In this document: in pieces, positions 62,738 through 64,000 of the stretch
Numbering within the stretch: the stretch's first letter is position 1
How the letters are laid out: the number at the start of each line of letters is the position of its first letter
Origin: Desulfofustis limnaeus
GTDB taxonomy: Bacteria; Desulfobacterota; Desulfobulbia; Desulfobulbales; Desulfocapsaceae
Length of the DNA: 64,000 bases
Direction: 5' to 3'
NCBI RefSeq assembly: GCF_023169885.1
Contig: NZ_AP025516.1
Coordinates: 1,240,001-1,304,000 of the forward strand
Notes under the pieces: generated by a model
The model's database searches: none
What the model was told of the DNA's origin: nothing
Seen by the model: the letters and a program-made list of their open reading frames with translations, nothing else
Program-made: the position numbers and the translations under genes

Positions 62738-64000
62738 AAACGGCAATGCTGGCCGTGCTGGCCTTCGTTCTCGGCGGTCTGGCCGCCTGGTGGTTCGTTC
62801 CGGGACCGGCATCACCTCCCGGCTCCGGGCCCGATCAAACGGTGCACCAGCCGGAGCGTCAGGTCCTCTACTATCGTCATCCCCACAGCCCGCAGATCAC
62901 CTCCGATAAACCGCTGCAGGACGAGATGGGGATGGACTACATCCCCATCTATGCCGATGACGATGGCGGTGGCGGCAGCGCCATCCGTATCGCTCCCGAG
63001 ATGACTCAGAACCTTGGCGTGCGCACGGCCGTGGCCCGACGGGAGACGGTGACGCCGACCATCGAGGCCTTTGCCGTGGTCGATTACAATGAACAGCGCC
63101 TGAGCCATGTCCATGTGCGCGCCGAAGGCTGGGTAGAGGAGCTGGCGGTGCGGTCGCTGGGAGAACGGGTGCGGCAGGGCGAGCTGCTCTTCACCTGGTA
63201 TTCGCCGCCACTGGTAAACGCCCAGGAGGAATACCTGCGGACGCTTGCCGGCGGTTCGGAACGGGTGCGCGAGGCATCGCGGGAGCGGCTCGTGGCGCTG
63301 GGCGTGGCACCTGCCACCATCGCCGCGCTGCCGGCCCGAGGGCGGCCGTTTCAGCAGTTGCCGGTCTATGCCCCGGCGGACGGGGTGGTCACCCAGATCG
63401 GCGTGCGCGACGGCATGTATATCATGCCGGCCCTGGACCTGCTGACCCTAGCCGACTTGTCCTCCGTCTGGATCTATGTGGATCTGTTCGAGCACCAGGC
63501 CCGCCAGGTGACAGTCGGCCAACAGGCAACACTGTCGCTGGTCGGATTCCCCGGGGAGCCGCTGACCGGCAGCGTCGAATTCCTCTCTCCACAGCTCGAT
63601 CCCCAGACGCGTACGGTCCGGGCCCGGCTCCGTTTTCCTAACGAGCAGGAACAGCTGAAGCCGAACCTGTACGGTCGCGCCAAGATCATCCTGCCGGCCC
63701 GCCAAGACGTCCTGCTGGTGCCCCGGCAGGCACTGATCAGCAGCGGCGACCGGCAGCGGGTGGTGGTGGCCCGGGAGGACGGCCGGTTCGCCCCGGCGGA
63801 GGTGAGCAGCGGCGCCGAATACGGGGACCTGGTGGAGATTGTCGACGGGCTGACCGAGGGTGATCGGGTCGTCGTCTCGGCCCAGTTCCTGCTCGATTCC
63901 GAGGCGAGCCTGCGGGCCGCCTTCACCCGGATGGAACCGCTCGAGGCCGCCAATGGTGAAGCTGCCGAAGTGGCGCCCCAGGTAGTCTGGAGCAACGGCA
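62734..64000 (+). CDS. CusB-type RND efflux periplasmic adaptor, 3' truncated by the window
   Basis: The frame runs off the right edge after about 422 residues. An N-terminal signal anchor is followed by a heavy-metal-binding-like segment, YYRHPHSPQITSDKPLQDEM then GMDYIPIY, and by the barrel-sandwich, hairpin and beta-barrel domains of membrane-fusion proteins (VYAPADGVVTQIGVRDGMYI, DLSSVWIYVDLFEH). In typical CusB-type proteins the first segment reads YxCPMHP...CPICGM; here both cysteine pairs are gone, though His and Met residues remain. An RND pump gene probably follows outside the window. Copper or silver export is the likely role, by family. Confidence 0.9.
   Translation, partial: MKTAMLAVLAFVLGGLAAWWFVPGPASPPGSGPDQTVHQPERQVLYYRHPHSPQITSDKPLQDEMGMDYIPIYADDDGGGGSAIRIAPEMTQNLGVRTAVARRETVTPTIEAFAVVDYNEQRLSHVHVRAEGWVEELAVRSLGERVRQGELLFTWYSPPLVNAQEEYLRTLAGGSERVREASRERLVALGVAPATIAALPARGRPFQQLPVYAPADGVVTQIGVRDGMYIMPALDLLTLADLSSVWIYVDLFEHQARQVTVGQQATLSLVGFPGEPLTGSVEFLSPQLDPQTRTVRARLRFPNEQEQLKPNLYGRAKIILPARQDVLLVPRQALISSGDRQRVVVAREDGRFAPAEVSSGAEYGDLVEIVDGLTEGDRVVVSAQFLLDSEASLRAAFTRMEPLEAANGEAAEVAPQVVWSNG

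Overview
This is one contiguous chromosomal stretch of a GC-rich Gram-negative bacterium. The gene content points to a sulfate- or sulfur-metabolising member of the Desulfobacterota, probably near the Desulfobulbales: a two-iron desulfoferrodoxin, a rubredoxin, a 12-haem membrane-anchored cytochrome c, lipid A genes including lpxI, SelB with an ArsC-like selenoprotein, and both class I and class II fumarases. The lineage is an inference from gene families; no rRNA or tRNA gene is present. I see no prophage, insertion sequence or CRISPR array. Almost everything is housekeeping, with small accessory islands.

Layout. Positions 1-6.2 kb hold a 5'-truncated GT39 glycosyltransferase, a chemoreceptor, fumC and a hypoxanthine-DNA glycosylase. 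From 6.3 to 16.1 kb lies an oxygen and redox block: desulfoferrodoxin with a promoter and Fur-like site, then a DOMON protein, an SCO protein, cytochrome oxidase subunits I-III-IV-II and haem O synthase in one operon, a small Cys/Lys-rich protein, an in-frame-UGA selenoprotein, a flavodoxin-like protein, rubredoxin and a COG2509 flavoprotein. From 16.2 to 20.9 kb is the minus-strand set mnmA-mtaB-cinA-recA. From 21.2 to 29 kb come a U32 protein followed by a 181-bp palindromic element, class I fumarase, an orphan left-handed beta-helix protein, lon and mltG.

From 29.2 to 36.7 kb are a HigBA-type toxin-antitoxin pair with an operator inside its promoter, nadE, the multihaem cytochrome, hflX (apparently starting at ATA), a zinc-ribbon PilZ protein and pyrE with a small zinc-ribbon gene. 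From 36.9 to 46.6 kb is an envelope-precursor block: glmS, a NamZ-like protein, lpxD-fabZ-lpxA-lpxI, a MurU-like/AmgK-like pair and der. Positions 46.6-55.1 kb hold an aminotransferase, a DjlA-like co-chaperone, ftsY, mrp, a metallo-beta-lactamase-fold hydrolase, selB and tilS. From 55.3 kb to the end are a response regulator with an Hpt protein, mpl with a small upstream gene and a terminated leader or small RNA, an FCD/GntR regulator, a hybrid histidine kinase, and a TolC/CusB-like efflux pair cut by the window edge.

How the parts fit. Desulfoferrodoxin, rubredoxin and a complete A2-type oxygen reductase indicate an organism that both detoxifies and reduces oxygen. selB lies in the same window as a selenoprotein gene that conventional gene calling would truncate. 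The NamZ-like protein, MurU/AmgK-like pair, Mpl, GlmS and MltG together suggest peptidoglycan turnover and recycling feeding cell-wall synthesis beside lipid A synthesis.
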